Assembly: GCF_011397635.1 (NCBI RefSeq)
Contig: NC_064770.1
Location: 29,101,098 to 29,165,097, forward strand
Length of the DNA stretch: 64,000 nt
Source: Epinephelus fuscoguttatus
Taxonomy: Eukaryota; Chordata; Actinopteri; Perciformes; Serranidae
Direction: 5' to 3'
This document shows, in pieces, positions 1 to 48,721 of the stretch; position 1 is the first letter of the stretch, and the number at the start of each line of letters is the position of its first letter. The notes beneath the pieces were generated by a model that was not told the origin of the DNA, made no database searches, and saw only the letters and a program-made list of their open reading frames with translations. The translations under genes were made by a program, and so were the position numbers.

Positions 1-1120
1 TTAAATGATTATTTTAAGGTGTTTGGTGCCTATTTGCAGCCTGTTGACTCATGATGGTTGATTCTGCCTTCTGAGCTGCACTCAGTAGTTCCTGCATAAC
101 CAAAATGAGAGGTAACTTTTCAAAAACAGAGCTGTTTCCTCTGTGATACAAAATATTTAGTTACAGGTAGTTCTCATATGCTGACCCCTTTAGACAAGGC
201 ATTGATGCGCACACTAAAACAATATTTACAGCAGACAGGGCTTTTGCAGGCACCACCTGGGCACTGATCATTAAGAAGATGCACTTATGTTGCCAGTGCT
301 CAGACAATTTTAGCTGCAAGTAAACAAAAACGTATATTTTAAAATAGACTACCAAATCAAATTCTAACCTTTAAGATAATCTTTTAGGTTTTTTATGGAC
401 TAATCATGTATAACTTTTGTTTGTCTGGGCTATGAAGCATTTATATTTCATTTTTGGAGAGTGCATTGTCATTATTATTCAATTGTAGCACCAGGTAGTG
501 CTGCAGACTTAGGTCAAGTTGGTTATGAAGATAGTTACATTTTCCGGTTTAAACTTCAAAATAAAAACCATTGATAAGCATGATGTTATCAAAGTACAAA
601 AGAAAACATTGTAAGCTACTTTTGAGGGCACTTAGGTCATGCCCACAGTGTTTTAAATGAGAATTTAACAACTAGATCACTATATAGTGAGATATTAGTT
701 ACAGGAAATATATCTAAACAAATATTTTCTAAGAATTAGGTAAAGAAAGGTAAAGAAACATCACATCAGTGTTTGAAATATCTGACCAGCCTGTACAAAC
801 TCATAAAGATCTGCCATTTTAAAAATGTTTTTGTTGTGTCTTATGGTCATGTCTCACTTGAACTGTTGGCTAATCTTCCCCTGCAATTTCTGGTGGTACT
901 GCTCCATTTCCTCCATTTCTGTAAGGTTTCAGAAAACGTGCACAAATGTGGATGTCATGAGTGCAGAGTACAGAAGGAAGGCTCTGTCCACATACGTATC
1001 TTAACATTGCACATATGAATCTTAACACTGGGTATAAATGAGCCTTTGGGACTTTTGGGGGGTAGCAGCGGCGCACTGCAGGGTGCCTTTATGGAAGTTC
1101 AAGGGGGTTTATAGTTGTGG
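1..1120. other. Upstream AT-rich DNA, no gene seen
   Basis: No reading frame resembles a protein I know, and no splice-bounded coding block is visible on either strand. In human the genes upstream of MAPK8IP3 are JPT2 and CRAMP1; neither is recognisable here. Unassigned. Confidence 0.5.
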
Positions 1121-1124
1121 GGGG

Positions 1125-1292
1125 TTTGAGACCTGGGGTAGGATGGGGGGGGGCTCTCTGTGCAGAGTTTGCATGCTCTCCCCATGTCAGTGTGGGTTTT
1201 CTGTGGGGACTCCGGCTTCCTCCCACAGTCAGTGCGGGATAACTTAATGGATGACACTAAATTGCCCATAGGTGTGAATGTGAGTGTGAATG

Positions 1293-1355
<63 letters not shown>

Positions 1356-1475
1356 CAGCAGTGTGATAGTGTGGCAACCTGTCCAGGGTGTACCCCGCCT
1401 CTCACCCAATGTCTGGCCTCCTGCGACCCCTAACAGCATAGATAGAAGCAAGTGGTTATGGAAAATGACTGGATA
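1125..1475 (+). repeat. SINE-like interspersed repeat with internal (TC)n
   Basis: This degenerate copy belongs to the same fish repeat family as 46035-46384. Shared blocks include the segment around 'gagtttgcatg' and the run 'cggcttcctcccacagtc', followed by 'aaattgcccataggtgtgaa', 'cctgtccagggtgtacc' and a tail near 'ggttatggaaaatg'. A (TC)n tract of about 55 bp replaces the short TC-rich stretch seen in the 46 kb copy. I recognise the family as abundant in teleosts but cannot name it securely. Confidence 0.7.
1294..1350. repeat. (TC)n then (TG)n microsatellite
   Basis: About 27 uninterrupted TC dinucleotides are followed by a short TG run. The tract lies inside the SINE-like repeat and is probably length-polymorphic. 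Confidence 0.95.
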
Positions 1476-1479
1476 AACT

Positions 1480-1740
1480 GCAAAGTGTGCCATTATGGAC
1501 CACCACTGAGGGGCCCATTTCCCCAATTTTTTTTTTTTTTGGGGGGGGGGGGGTTGCCTTGTTTGTCTGTCCTGACAGTGTGCCACAACTTTCTTTACAC
1601 AGGATGTCTAGCACTCCTGGTAACCAGTAAATTAAAAAAAAAAACTCTTTCATTGAATAGCTGAGCATTTATCCTTATTTAACATGACCATAATTAAAGT
1701 CTTCAGATTTTTGTAGCTTTATTTTGAAATTGTGAAGCTG
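1480..1740. other. Low-complexity flank upstream of the promoter
   Basis: The stretch contains a T tract, a G tract (1531-1553) and an A tract near 1633. No gene or regulatory motif can be supported. Confidence 0.5.
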
Positions 1741-2512
1741 ACTTCCTGTATCATCTGCCTGGCTTAACGCAGTGAGTCCGCTTGCTCAATGCAGACGGTG
1801 TGACGTCAGCCAGAGTCGGTCAGCTGGCTCCTCCATCTGAACAGCAGGGAGAGCCTCTCCCATAGGGAGACATCACCATCAACGCCCGAGCCTGGCCAGC
1901 AGCGTCGGCCGCCCGCTGGAAGGGGGAACAAAACATGGAGGAAACGATGTCATAGTGGCGGATCAGGCATCGGCGGGGATCGGGAGCGTTAGATTATTTA
2001 TTTACCTATTTATTAATTTATTTATTTCCCCTGCCAGCAATGGCCGGGGTCCATGGCTGCGGCTGCTGAGAGGCAGGTGCAATATCATCGACGAAGGCAT
2101 TTCGTTCCTCGGCATGGGCTCAACGAGGGCCGATCCACAGGCTGGCCCGCTCCACACCCACTGCTCCCCGGATCAGATGCTCTCTGCGGGAGGAGAGCAG
2201 TAGCTGGGCCGCGATACAACGGGCTGGTGGTGGAGGAGGAGGGGGCCCTCTTTACATCAAAATATAAGAGCCAGAAATTTCAAGGTTATGCGCCGCTACA
2301 CACAGCAACAGTTCAGTGTCGTTCAGTGAATCTGTGCTGTTGCAACATGGCATAAGTGTTTTCTTTATTGGAAGAAAGACTGTGATTGAATGTCCCCCTT
2401 TTTCTGCGCTGAGTGGATCCAAACCTTGTGACAGTCTCGCCTTACAGGCCCGAAAAACTGTTTGAGCGCAGCCTCATCATCTGGACAACAGAAGCCGGTT
2501 CCAGCTGCCAAG
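1740..2512 (+). promoter_or_regulatory. mapk8ip3: mapk8ip3 promoter region and 5'UTR
   Basis: Base composition rises sharply and CpG dinucleotides become frequent compared with the AT-rich flanks, as in a CpG-type vertebrate promoter. No TATA box is obvious, and the transcription start cannot be fixed from sequence. Upstream ATGs occur at 2040 and 2053; the latter opens a 100-codon frame ending near 2355, out of frame with the main CDS. If this leader is unspliced, that uORF would precede the JIP3 start. Alternatively part of the region is intronic or untranscribed. Confidence 0.55.
1801..1808. promoter_or_regulatory. Consensus CRE palindrome TGACGTCA
   Basis: This is a perfect eight-base cAMP response element, about 710 bp before the JIP3 start codon and at the left edge of the CpG-richer block. 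It is the canonical CREB/ATF dimer site. Use by JIP3 in neurons is plausible but inferred. Confidence 0.6.
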
Positions 2513-40162
<37,650 letters not shown>

Positions 40163-41380
40163 CACCTGAATATGCTTTAACACCCACACCCAATCATCTC
40201 CTTAAAGAAATCTCCTCCTGCCCCCCGAAAGCTTCCAGCCACCCAAACCTTGTAATTATCCCCGGTCATGTAAAAGTTCCCCCTTGGCTCTAAAACGACC
40301 CTCCAAGCCGTGCATCGTCCCCCTGTAACTATTATATCCCCTCCTGCCCCGTCACCTTGTAACTTAAATGCCTTGTAAGTACTTCCTCTGATCTAGTAAT
40401 CTGCCTGCCATCCTGTTTCTGTCCCACCCAGGGCATTGTAACTATCTTCATGAGCCTTGTAACCCAGCCTCATAACTACCTCCCTCCTCTGTATCGATCT
40501 TATATTCACCCTGTAAGCACACTGTATCTCCTTCTATATTTACCTCAATTGTCCTGCATCTGCCCCAGAGTTACTCCTCCTCCTCTCCCTCCACTTAGTT
40601 TGTCATCTGTGAAGCCTCCACCTCATCTTAAAGCAAAGCCCCAACTTGCATAAAAAAACCAACAAGAATGGCAGGTAAAGAAATGTGAATGACATCACTG
40701 ACTTGCATTTCCACCAGAAATATTTCTGATTTTCCCAATGGCCAATCAGCGTTCCATAACCATTGTACGCCATATGTTTAAACAGAGTTAACGGATGCAG
40801 GTGTTTACAGATCGACGCCGTCTTTGACAGTGTGTGTGAGTGAAATCCAATGAGAGCATACAGAAGTGTTGTTTTGGCTTTAAGATTGTAGTTGTTGGGA
40901 AACGAGTTTGGGTCACAAAGTCGTCAGGTCAAATTCAGCACAGACGTCTGGGCCTTTTTGGCCATTACCTTCAATATTTCGCATCCAATCCTGACGTTGG
41001 CTCATTGTCCACCCTGATTTTAAGTAAAAACCCCGATGAGGAAATGACTGTGTGTAACACACCCCAAAATCATAAATATCTGGTGCAGCTGCCTGGTGTA
41101 AATCAAAGAGTCATGTTGGAGTCGTGTGAACAGTCAGAGGGGTTTTGCTCACTGTGTCAAAGGTTCAGTCCGAGACTAATTTCTCTCATCTGACTGGCTG
41201 TTGATCAGACGGTTCGTTGTGAAGCAGGTGAACAGTGATGTGTTGTCATTATGTGTACAGGGATTATTGTAAATCTCCAGACACACTGAAGCCCATCCTC
41301 TTTGTTCAGTATGGAAATTCATGCATTGATCTCTATCTGTGTGGATTATATTAAACATATTTGTGTGCTGAAAAACGTAC
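40163..41380 (+). other. mapk8ip3: Probable mapk8ip3 3'UTR
   Basis: Non-coding DNA following the stop. ATTAAA at 41350-41355, followed by the GT-rich 'tttgtgtgctg', is the best polyadenylation candidate, giving a 3'UTR of about 1.2 kb. No AATAAA was found earlier. Confidence 0.4.
41350..41355 (+). terminator. Candidate polyadenylation signal ATTAAA for mapk8ip3
   Basis: This is the commonest variant hexamer, with a GT-rich downstream element within 20 bases. Position is reasonable; use is not proven. Confidence 0.35.
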
Positions 41381-42245
41381 AGTTGACGTGTGCATGTCTT
41401 ACTCTGTAAAACACAGAAATAACTGACCGACCATTTAAAAAAGCATTTCCTGATTAGATTTATTGTTTTTGACAGTTCCCATACATTTCATACAGCATCA
41501 TGGGGTATTAGAAAAGCACAAATGTGACAAAAGCAGCTCCTGGAGAGATTAATATTTTACTGTGCAGTTTCTCTGAGTTGGAAACAAAGCCTGACATGAT
41601 AAGTTTACAAAATTAGAGCTTTAGGCATCTCAAAAGCTGTTAAGCATTTTATTTTGAAACTTTTGCCCTTCACATTCAAGTAGTCCCAAGTGACGATGTG
41701 TTTTACACCCTTAGAGAATCTGAAGGTACAGGAAACTGAAAATTATGCATGTGTAACAATAATTGTTGGTGTTGGTTAAGTTACCCTGATTTAATTAGGA
41801 AAACTTTTATTTTACTTTATTGTGAATTGGAGTTATTGGGGGCACGTTTAACAACAGGAAAACTATATCTAAACCATTTACAAACTCTCACACAGCTCAT
41901 GCAGTGTTATCTAGAACTGCCCTGTAAAGGTCAGAGATTCAAATCATCAGTCTGAGACTCCTCAGTCGACTGAGATTGCTTCAAGTCGAGCAGACGTTAG
42001 GAGATATATTAGCAGATTTTTCATCATAAATAATGAAAGGAGTTAATTTCATGTGCCAAAAACAAACTTAACTGACAAATTAACTGTGCGTTGATGATAT
42101 GTGTAACTTAAAATATAGAGCATGCACATCCTTTTGCAAACTCTCATATGCACATGCATGTTTACTTGTAAGGTTTATAAAGTTTCCTGTACTTTCAATA
42201 GAAATTAGCTTTAGGGTGGATTAAATGCATCTATTTTCGTGTCAG
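41381..42245. other. Intergenic space between convergent genes
   Basis: The stretch contains a short family B-like fragment near 41875-41920 ('ttacaaactctcacacagct'). Nothing else is seen. Confidence 0.5.
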
Positions 42246-42251
42246 TTTATT
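42246..42251 (-). terminator. nme3: Candidate polyadenylation signal AATAAA for nme3
   Basis: TTTATT on the + strand is AATAAA on the - strand, about 340 bp after the nme3 stop codon. It is the first canonical hexamer downstream. Confidence 0.45.
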
Positions 42252-42588
42252 GCTCTAAATTCTAATCTTATTGCTTGAAAGCTGTAAACATGAGTTAGCG
42301 TTCTGGACTAAACAAAGACTGCAATGAAAACTGTAACAGAGGCAAGTTACTGATCAATTATTGCTCACTTAGTGCAAGTTTGTTTTTTTATAAGTCATTT
42401 CAGAAATGTAGTTGAGACAAATTAAAAAAATATTTTATGAAAAAAAATATCCAGCAATGACACCTCTTATTCTCCCGTGTGGCTGCGAACTACTAAAGCC
42501 AAAAAAATATCTGAGGTATGATGTGATCCATCTTGTAATGACACCAATATAAAAAAAACAACGGAGTACACACAGTACATGTGGACCA

Positions 42589-42703
42589 TCAGTAGATCCA
42601 TTTGCTGCTGCTGTCCTCCCAGCACTGAAGCTCGCTCTGTCGAAACCACAGAGAGATTTCCTTCTGGGCGCTCACCACCGAGTCGCTGCCGTGGATCACA
42701 TTC
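42589..42703 (-). CDS. nme3: nme3 exon 5, active-site histidine
   Basis: The acceptor is ggttgcag|GAATGT and the stop TGA. It encodes [20 protein letters not shown] and ends [11 protein letters not shown]; the histidine is the phosphorylated residue. Confidence 0.95.
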
Positions 42704-45700
42704 CTGCAACCACAACACAAACATGTTCAGGACATTCAGCCGCAGACAGACCTCAGAACCAGTATCTGCCCCGGATAAAAGCTGGTGCATTCATAACAGA
42801 AAAAAATAAAATCTTAAGCATTTACTACATCAGCTTCTTTTTGATCATTCTGGTTCATTTTTAAATCCAGGGATGAAACATATCTGTAGATAAAACCAGA
42901 AGCAGAATAGCAACTGTTTGTGACACTAGATTAAGGGATATACCAACGTCATCATCTTATTTTATAAGGATGTTCTGATATAATTTGCTGCTGTTAAATG
43001 TAACACGCAGTGAGTAACTGTTTGACAAATGGTCATTTTGCAGGTGAAGTGTTCCTTTAAAGATGCTCCGTATGTGTTTACTTTCATATGGAAGTTTTCA
43101 GATACCTTCTGGTTTCAGTGATTTCATGTGTTTATAGAAATAAAAGAAAGGGTAAACAGAAACAAAAAAATACTAAGTGGGCAGCAGAGAAACAAAAGCT
43201 GATAATTTGGTACCTAAAAGAAAGTCACACTAAGGGTGCTTTCAGACCTAGAGTTGTCTTGCGTTGGTCTGAATCAAGGACTTCTTTTGTTACAAAGTTC
43301 CATAATTATCTAGAGTTGTTTCATGTTCTCACGGCAGCATTTACAAGCGGAGCAGATAAAATGCCTTGCATGAGAAATCTGCTCTTGATTGGTCAGAATT
43401 TCCATGCGGGAAAAATCCAGAAAGTAAACAAACGTTGAAGAAGAGTACTGTGAGATAACTGTGACACTTTCTAATGTCACAATGGAGGGACAACTACGCA
43501 GGTTGATTTTAGCGCTGCTCATCGTGGACTATATTGCTGTCATTGTTCATTTTAGTCAAACCATACAGTTTGAAAACGAGGCGCAGCTCCAACTAGAAAA
43601 CAATGTTTTGATGCATTGGATGTGCTGAATGTGCATATTAAGGCAGTACAGGAGGAGGTGCACATTAATAATCCTCCAGGACTGTAACGTGCTCATGTTT
43701 AACCCTAACAATGTGTCATGTGACTGCAGTTGGTTCGGATCGAGGTCGGAACACGTTTGTTTGTAACCAGACCGAGACCATCTCTTGGTACGTATCCGAG
43801 TGCAATTGCTGTGTTCACACCTGCCCAAACGGGCTGCACTTAAGGGACAAACGAACTTAAATTCAATTACAGCGAACCAAACAGGGCAGGAGTGAAAGCA
43901 CCTTAAGTTACATAAAAAACTTTGCTTTTAAAAGGCCCTGTACATCTATTGTAAAGCCACACAACTGATTTTAATTAATGTGCTTCTTCCCAAGACTGTG
44001 TGAGGGCGTGTACAGACTGTGCTTGACTGACTCTCCTTCACTATCCTGTCAGGTTCGTTGTACCAGTTTGATCAGGACAAACTGGGCCTATAGCATTTTA
44101 TAGGCCTTACTTACAGCAAACTTTACACAGGTGTAAATGATAAAATGAGTGACAGTATTGTGCATGCTGGCTCACTGTCACACTCCTGTCTTTCTGCGAC
44201 ACATGAATAAAACACAGCCAACTGTTACTGTCTTTAGTAACACCGACAGTACAACAGTACTGCACAACAGTGCTTTTCCTACTATAACCAGTCAACATGT
44301 CTGCCATTAAAAAAGTCTATCACATTTTCCTCAGAGACTAAGAACTGCATCATCAGGTTATCTCACCTGCCCACTTCCACACAGTAATCTCCTCGGATGG
44401 TTCCAGGCAGTGAGTCTGCAGGGTTGGTCTCTCCCAACATCTTACGTGCGGTCTTGACCACATCCAAACCCTCCCACACCTGAATAAAACACAAATGTCC
44501 ATGACTACAGCATACAGAGCAATATCACAGTCATGTGCACAGATGAGACAAAAACTAAAAATTACTACTGATTTTGCAAATACTAATGGCTCAAAATAAG
44601 CTGCTTTGCTTCAATCATTTAATCTAGAGAACCATAAAACACCAGCAGCTTTTGATGGTAAACTGACTTATTATGTGAGTTATTAGCCAAACCAGAAGCC
44701 TTATGAATTTCTGAGGGCCTTTGGTATCCTGTGGACACATGTACAGTTTGTAGGAGAATCTCACCATCGCTACGATTGGTCCAGAGCTCATGTAGCTCAT
44801 CAGTCCCTTGAAGAAAGGCTTACTCCTCAGCTCCCAGTAGTGTTCCCTCAGAAGATCCTCAGATGCCTGAAACACAAAACAAACATACATCATTCATTTA
44901 GTATATTAGCCTTGATAATCTATTTGGAAATATGACTCTCGAGGAATAAAATGCCCCAAAATACCTGCATAAGTTTGAGGCCCACCAGTTTGAACCCTTT
45001 CTTCTCAAAGCGACGGATGATTTCTCCCACCAGTCTCCGCTGCACGCCATCTGGTTTCACGGCAATGAAGGTGCGCTCATTCACACCGGTCCAGCCTAGG
45101 GAAAAGCGATAATACACCAAAGATTAAGTGTTTAAAGTACACAACAACTGTCACCACACATGACCTAGAGCAGCCTGCGTGCACCTTGTCTGGAGAAAGC
45201 AGCATCTTTCATTTAAGAGATAGTGGCAAAGAAAAACGCTGACACAACTGATTTGTGCATGGTTGATGACAACTAGTGTGACAGCTGTGTTCACTTTTGC
45301 AGAGTACATTTGTAAGTGTTTAATCCAGTAGCTCTCAATCAGGGGTCTTTGAGGGAGTTCCAGGGGGTCCCCAGAAAAATGTGTTTATTTTCACTATTTA
45401 ATTCACTATAGAATTGAGCCAAATGTGAGTCAGTGTGATTGTCATTATGCTAACTTATACTTCCTTGCCTCCTCTTTCCTCTTTTGACTCAGAAATCATT
45501 CCTCCTCCACCACCATGGAGGATCTTCCAGTCACTGTGGGTGCACTCTAAATCACATACCTTTTCTTTTTACTTTTAGTAGGTACTGCAGCTGCCCTTAA
45601 AAACTATGTACTGTTGCATGCAGTATGTACACAATCGGGACATACTACTTTCTCTTATCATCACTGAACTTTGCCCGTCTTGCTTTTATATCTGTTACCT

Positions 45701-48493
45701 TGAAGATAAACAAACACCACTTACCAAGTTCGCCAGAGATGGAGATCAGCCCGGAGAGCTCTATTACTTTGCAATGTGTGTAGTTTAACTTTAAAGTTAT
45801 AACTGCACAGATTGTAGATTCTAACGTTATATTTGCAACAGTGAAATTACATCTGCATTTCTGCTGGCTTACATACTGCAAAATCAGACCCGATGTAGTA
45901 GAACATCCTGGTATTTTTGGCATACTGTATTTCGCATATACATATACATGTATTGTGACATACCAAAACTTTTTCTGGTATACAATATAGTGTGGTAATA
46001 TGGGTATTGGAACGCACAGTATATATATATATATATGAGGTTAGCACTGTCGCCTCACAGCAAGAGGGTTCCCGATTCAATCCGAGGTGGGGGAGCCCTT
46101 CTGTGCGGAGTTTGCATGTTCTCCCCGTGTCAGCATGGGTTCTCTTTGGGTACTCCAGCTTCCTCCCACAGTCCAAAGACATCCAGATTAGGGATAGGTT
46201 AATTGATGACTCTAAATTGTCCATAGGTGTAAATGTGAGCGTGAATGTCTGTCTCTATGTGTCAGCCCTGCGATAGTCTGGTGACCTGTCCAGGGTGTAC
46301 CCTGCCTCTCACCCAATGTCAGCTGGGATAGGCTCCAGCCCCCCCGCGACCCTCAAGAGGTTAAGTGGTTAGAAAATGGATGGATGGTCTCTTCCTCACA
46401 TCTCTTTCACACATCCTCGCTGGGAGGAGCGAAGAAGTGAGTGAGGGAAGCAAGGACACACGTTCGATAATGACGATCACTCGAAGAGTGACTATTCTGA
46501 TCACAGGTTTCACGTCCTCCACAGTTATCTCCTCAACTGTATGTGACAACTATAGAAGTCTGGTCTTAATCATGTCTAACGACCAGAATCTTTTCAGGAC
46601 AATTTTCAGGAGGTCCCTGAAGCAAAATCTTATCAAATGAGGGTCCATGGAGACAGGAGGCTAAAATGGGCCGAACACATCCCAGCTCATGTTGGAGAAA
46701 CTGCGGAACATGCACTGCCAATCACATCCATATATTTGATGCCCTTAACGAGGTTTTTCAACAAGATATTTCACAAGATCCTACAGTAGTATTACTAGGT
46801 GTTATTCCTGCAAGTCAGAAAGTGAGGGATAAGAAACTACTCTTACATATATTACTTAAAGCCGCCTTGAAGTGTATAGCCATCAGATGTACTTTATTTG
46901 TGTGACTATAATGTGGAGTGGACAATTATTAGTATTACTTTTCATTCCTTTTTTAAAATTGTATTTTTCTTTCTATTAAAAATTTGCTTTTTCTAATCAA
47001 TGGGTCAAGATGTCGGCGTTGATGTCTGTGCTGGGTTTTTTTTATGCTCAGGTAATTTCTGATGTGTATAGCTGTGTTATACAGCTGGGAAAAAAATGAA
47101 ATGTATGCACTTTATTGTTGCTGATGAAAACTAAATAAAAATTAAGTTCTAAAAATAAAACAAAAAAAGAGGGTCCATGACCAAATTTGAATTAATTTAG
47201 TGGTTCCTGACACAAAAGTTTGCGAAGCACTGGTCTAATTCTTGTTTGCAGACAGTCAGTAGGCATTTCTCAATACCAAGTATGCCAAGTTCGGACTTGC
47301 GCACTTGGGAGTTTGGACTTGGCAAGTTCGATTCGGGAGTACAAACTCCCAAGGACGGCTGCCATTGCCGCTGGTCTATGAGAAATGTCTACACAAGTCA
47401 CCTCCCGATGCATCCCCGATGGAACGGGCAGAGCAAGTTCATATCCGGGCATTTGGACTGTACTTGGCTGGATGTGAACTCTGAATTGGAACAGTACTTG
47501 GGCTGTGACTGATTATGTTTCAGAAGTCCACAAGAACACAAGTACAGGCAAGAACGCAGATTGAGAAATGCCTAGTGTCACACACAGTTAATTTTGCTTG
47601 CAGACAGGATACACACATAAAAACCCTTCCATGCAGCAGTGCCCACACAGGTTTGAATTTAACAAACCTACATGCGTCCCCACAAATGCTGTTATTTGTT
47701 AGTTTAAAGAGCCACTGTTGGGTTCACAAGTATCACTATTAGGCCTCCTCACCCTGCTTGTATAACCTCAGACACACAAACAGGGAACATGCCTGAACCC
47801 TGCACTTTGACAACAGGTTCTGCAAAAAAAAACCTCTTAACCACAGCAGACTCAGTCTCCGTTATTTATGCCTGTGTCTCACCAGATTCTCCAATCCGTG
47901 CATGTTTAACCACCAAATCTCCAAGTTCATGTAGATCTTGGTGTGATCTTTTCCTCGGCCTCATTGCTCCCCCTGCAGCAGCCTGTTGGCTCTCACAGGC
48001 TCCACATGAATCCAAGCGCCACCAATGGCAGCGCAATTACACACAGGAGCTATTAATAGGATGATGAATCAACTTTTTACAGTGAGGAGGACACATGGAC
48101 TAACGCTGCTGGGAGTAAGACACAGTGGCTGCTGCAGATTAGTAAACTAGCCTGCTGTAGTTCAACCACACCGTTAATAGTCACACTTCAAACTCTACAC
48201 TCAATCAAATTAGTTACCAAAGCTGTATGAAAGTAACCGAAGGCTTGATGACACCATAGTTTCACCAGTTAACTCTGCTCCTTCTTGTAGCTAGCCGAGC
48301 CGAGCCGAGCCGAGCCCAGGCGTCTGTCCCGGTGAGTTAGCATCTCCTGCTCACACATGGTGGAAATAGTGAGCACATTATCCGCTGTGAAAGTCAAATT
48401 GGATGTTAATGAATGACACGTGACGTATAAACAGATAAAACACCAACCTGACTGGAAGTAGTAAGAAAATATGGCCAGAAACAGGCAGATCAT
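42589..48493 (-). CDS. nme3: Nucleoside diphosphate kinase 3
   Basis: NDP kinases move the terminal phosphate of nucleoside triphosphates onto diphosphates through a phosphohistidine. NME3 is held on the mitochondrial outer membrane by its N-terminal hydrophobic peptide. Exons: 48493-48448, 45095-44965, 44866-44765, 44479-44367, 42703-42589; phases agree and 168 codons result (human has 169). Visible: membrane-type N-terminus [13 protein letters not shown], the NDPK opening [31 protein letters not shown], and the active-site segment NVIHGSDS with the catalytic His at about residue 135. The N-terminal peptide separates NME3 from NME1, 2 and 4. It converges on mapk8ip3, as in human. Confidence 0.95.
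42704..44366 (-). other. nme3 intron 4
   Basis: The intron contains a non-autonomous DNA transposon (43232-43905). The remainder is unremarkable. Confidence 0.8.
43232..43905. mobile_element. Non-autonomous DNA transposon with short inverted ends
   Basis: The left end 'aagggtgctttcagacc' mirrors the right end 'ggagtgaaagcacctt'. There is no transposase frame in its 674 bp. The 'gtgctttca' ends resemble a hAT-like teleost family, but the superfamily is not settled. Confidence 0.6.
44367..44479 (-). CDS. nme3: nme3 exon 4
   Basis: The acceptor is tattcag|GTGTGG and the donor GGCAG|GTGAGA. It encodes [20 protein letters not shown] and [12 protein letters not shown], the substrate-loop region. 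Confidence 0.94.
44765..44866 (-). CDS. nme3: nme3 exon 3
   Basis: The acceptor is gtttcag|GCATCT and the donor GCGATG|GTGAGA. It encodes [20 protein letters not shown] and MSSGPIVAM. Confidence 0.94.
44965..45095 (-). CDS. nme3: nme3 exon 2
   Basis: The acceptor is tccctag|GCTGGA and the donor ATGCAG|GTATTT. It encodes [20 protein letters not shown] then [17 protein letters not shown]. Confidence 0.95.
46035..46384 (+). mobile_element. SINE-like repeat, most complete copy
   Basis: The head 'ggttagcactgtcgcctcac' with 'gggttcccgattcaatcc' resembles degenerate pol III boxes. The body includes 'gagtttgcatgttctccccg' and 'cctgtccagggtgtaccctg', and the end is 'aaaatggatggatgg'. Related copies are at 1125-1475 and 34813-34880. 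Confidence 0.7.
46640..47170 (+). mobile_element. LINE 3'-end fragment
   Basis: A frame at about 46720-46905 reads [20 protein letters not shown] then [16 protein letters not shown], which resembles the region after the reverse transcriptase in L1-type LINEs. It is followed by an untranslated stretch and a tail, 'aaaataaaacaaaaaaag'. The element is 5'-truncated and dead. Confidence 0.5.
47260..47574. mobile_element. MITE with 15-bp perfect inverted ends
   Basis: The left end TAGGCATTTCTCAAT and right end ATTGAGAAATGCCTA are exact inverse copies 315 bp apart. The interior is rich in 'aagttcg/acttgg' motifs and has no coding capacity. Confidence 0.85.
48295..48316. repeat. (CCGAG)n pentamer run
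   Basis: Four tandem copies of a GC-rich pentamer in nme3 intron 1. Confidence 0.9.
48448..48493 (-). CDS. nme3: nme3 exon 1
   Basis: The 15 codons from ATG encode [15 protein letters not shown], the hydrophobic N-terminal anchor characteristic of NME3; the donor is TCAG|GTTGGT. Upstream is 'ccggccacaATGATC', with A at -3. Confidence 0.92.
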
Positions 48494-48721
48494 TGTGGCC
48501 GGAGGACGGAACACGGAACACACTGGAACAAGGAAGGAATGAGGAGGACTTACGCACGCACGCACGCACGCACGCACTTTGCCTTGGGAATACTTCACAA
48601 AACGCGGGCACGTGGTGTCCTGAGGCTCGCGAGGGGCAAATCAGTATGGCAATGTATGGAGGTCAATTTCTGCCGAGAGAAAAAAAAAATTAGTGTTTAA
48701 AAAAAAAAGGAAATAAAAATG
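48494..48721 (-). promoter_or_regulatory. nme3: nme3 5'UTR and proximal promoter
   Basis: The stretch contains an (ACGC)n tetranucleotide run (48553-48578) and CpG-rich sequence before an A tract. The satellite array starts at once upstream, leaving only about 230 bp of unique promoter DNA. The start site is unknown. Confidence 0.45.

Larger units (their letters stand above)
45096..48447 (-). other. nme3 intron 1 with stacked repeats
   Basis: 3.4 kb containing a SINE-like repeat (46035-46384), a LINE 3' fragment (about 46640-47170), a MITE (47260-47574) and a (CCGAG)n run (48295-48316). 'caggggtctttgagggagttc' at 45340 and 'gtggttcctgacacaaaag' at 47200 may be ends of an older element split by the others. 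Confidence 0.75.

Noticed and set aside
1257-1586. Frame rich in alternating Arg-Glu
   Set aside because: It is the translation of the (TC)n microsatellite.
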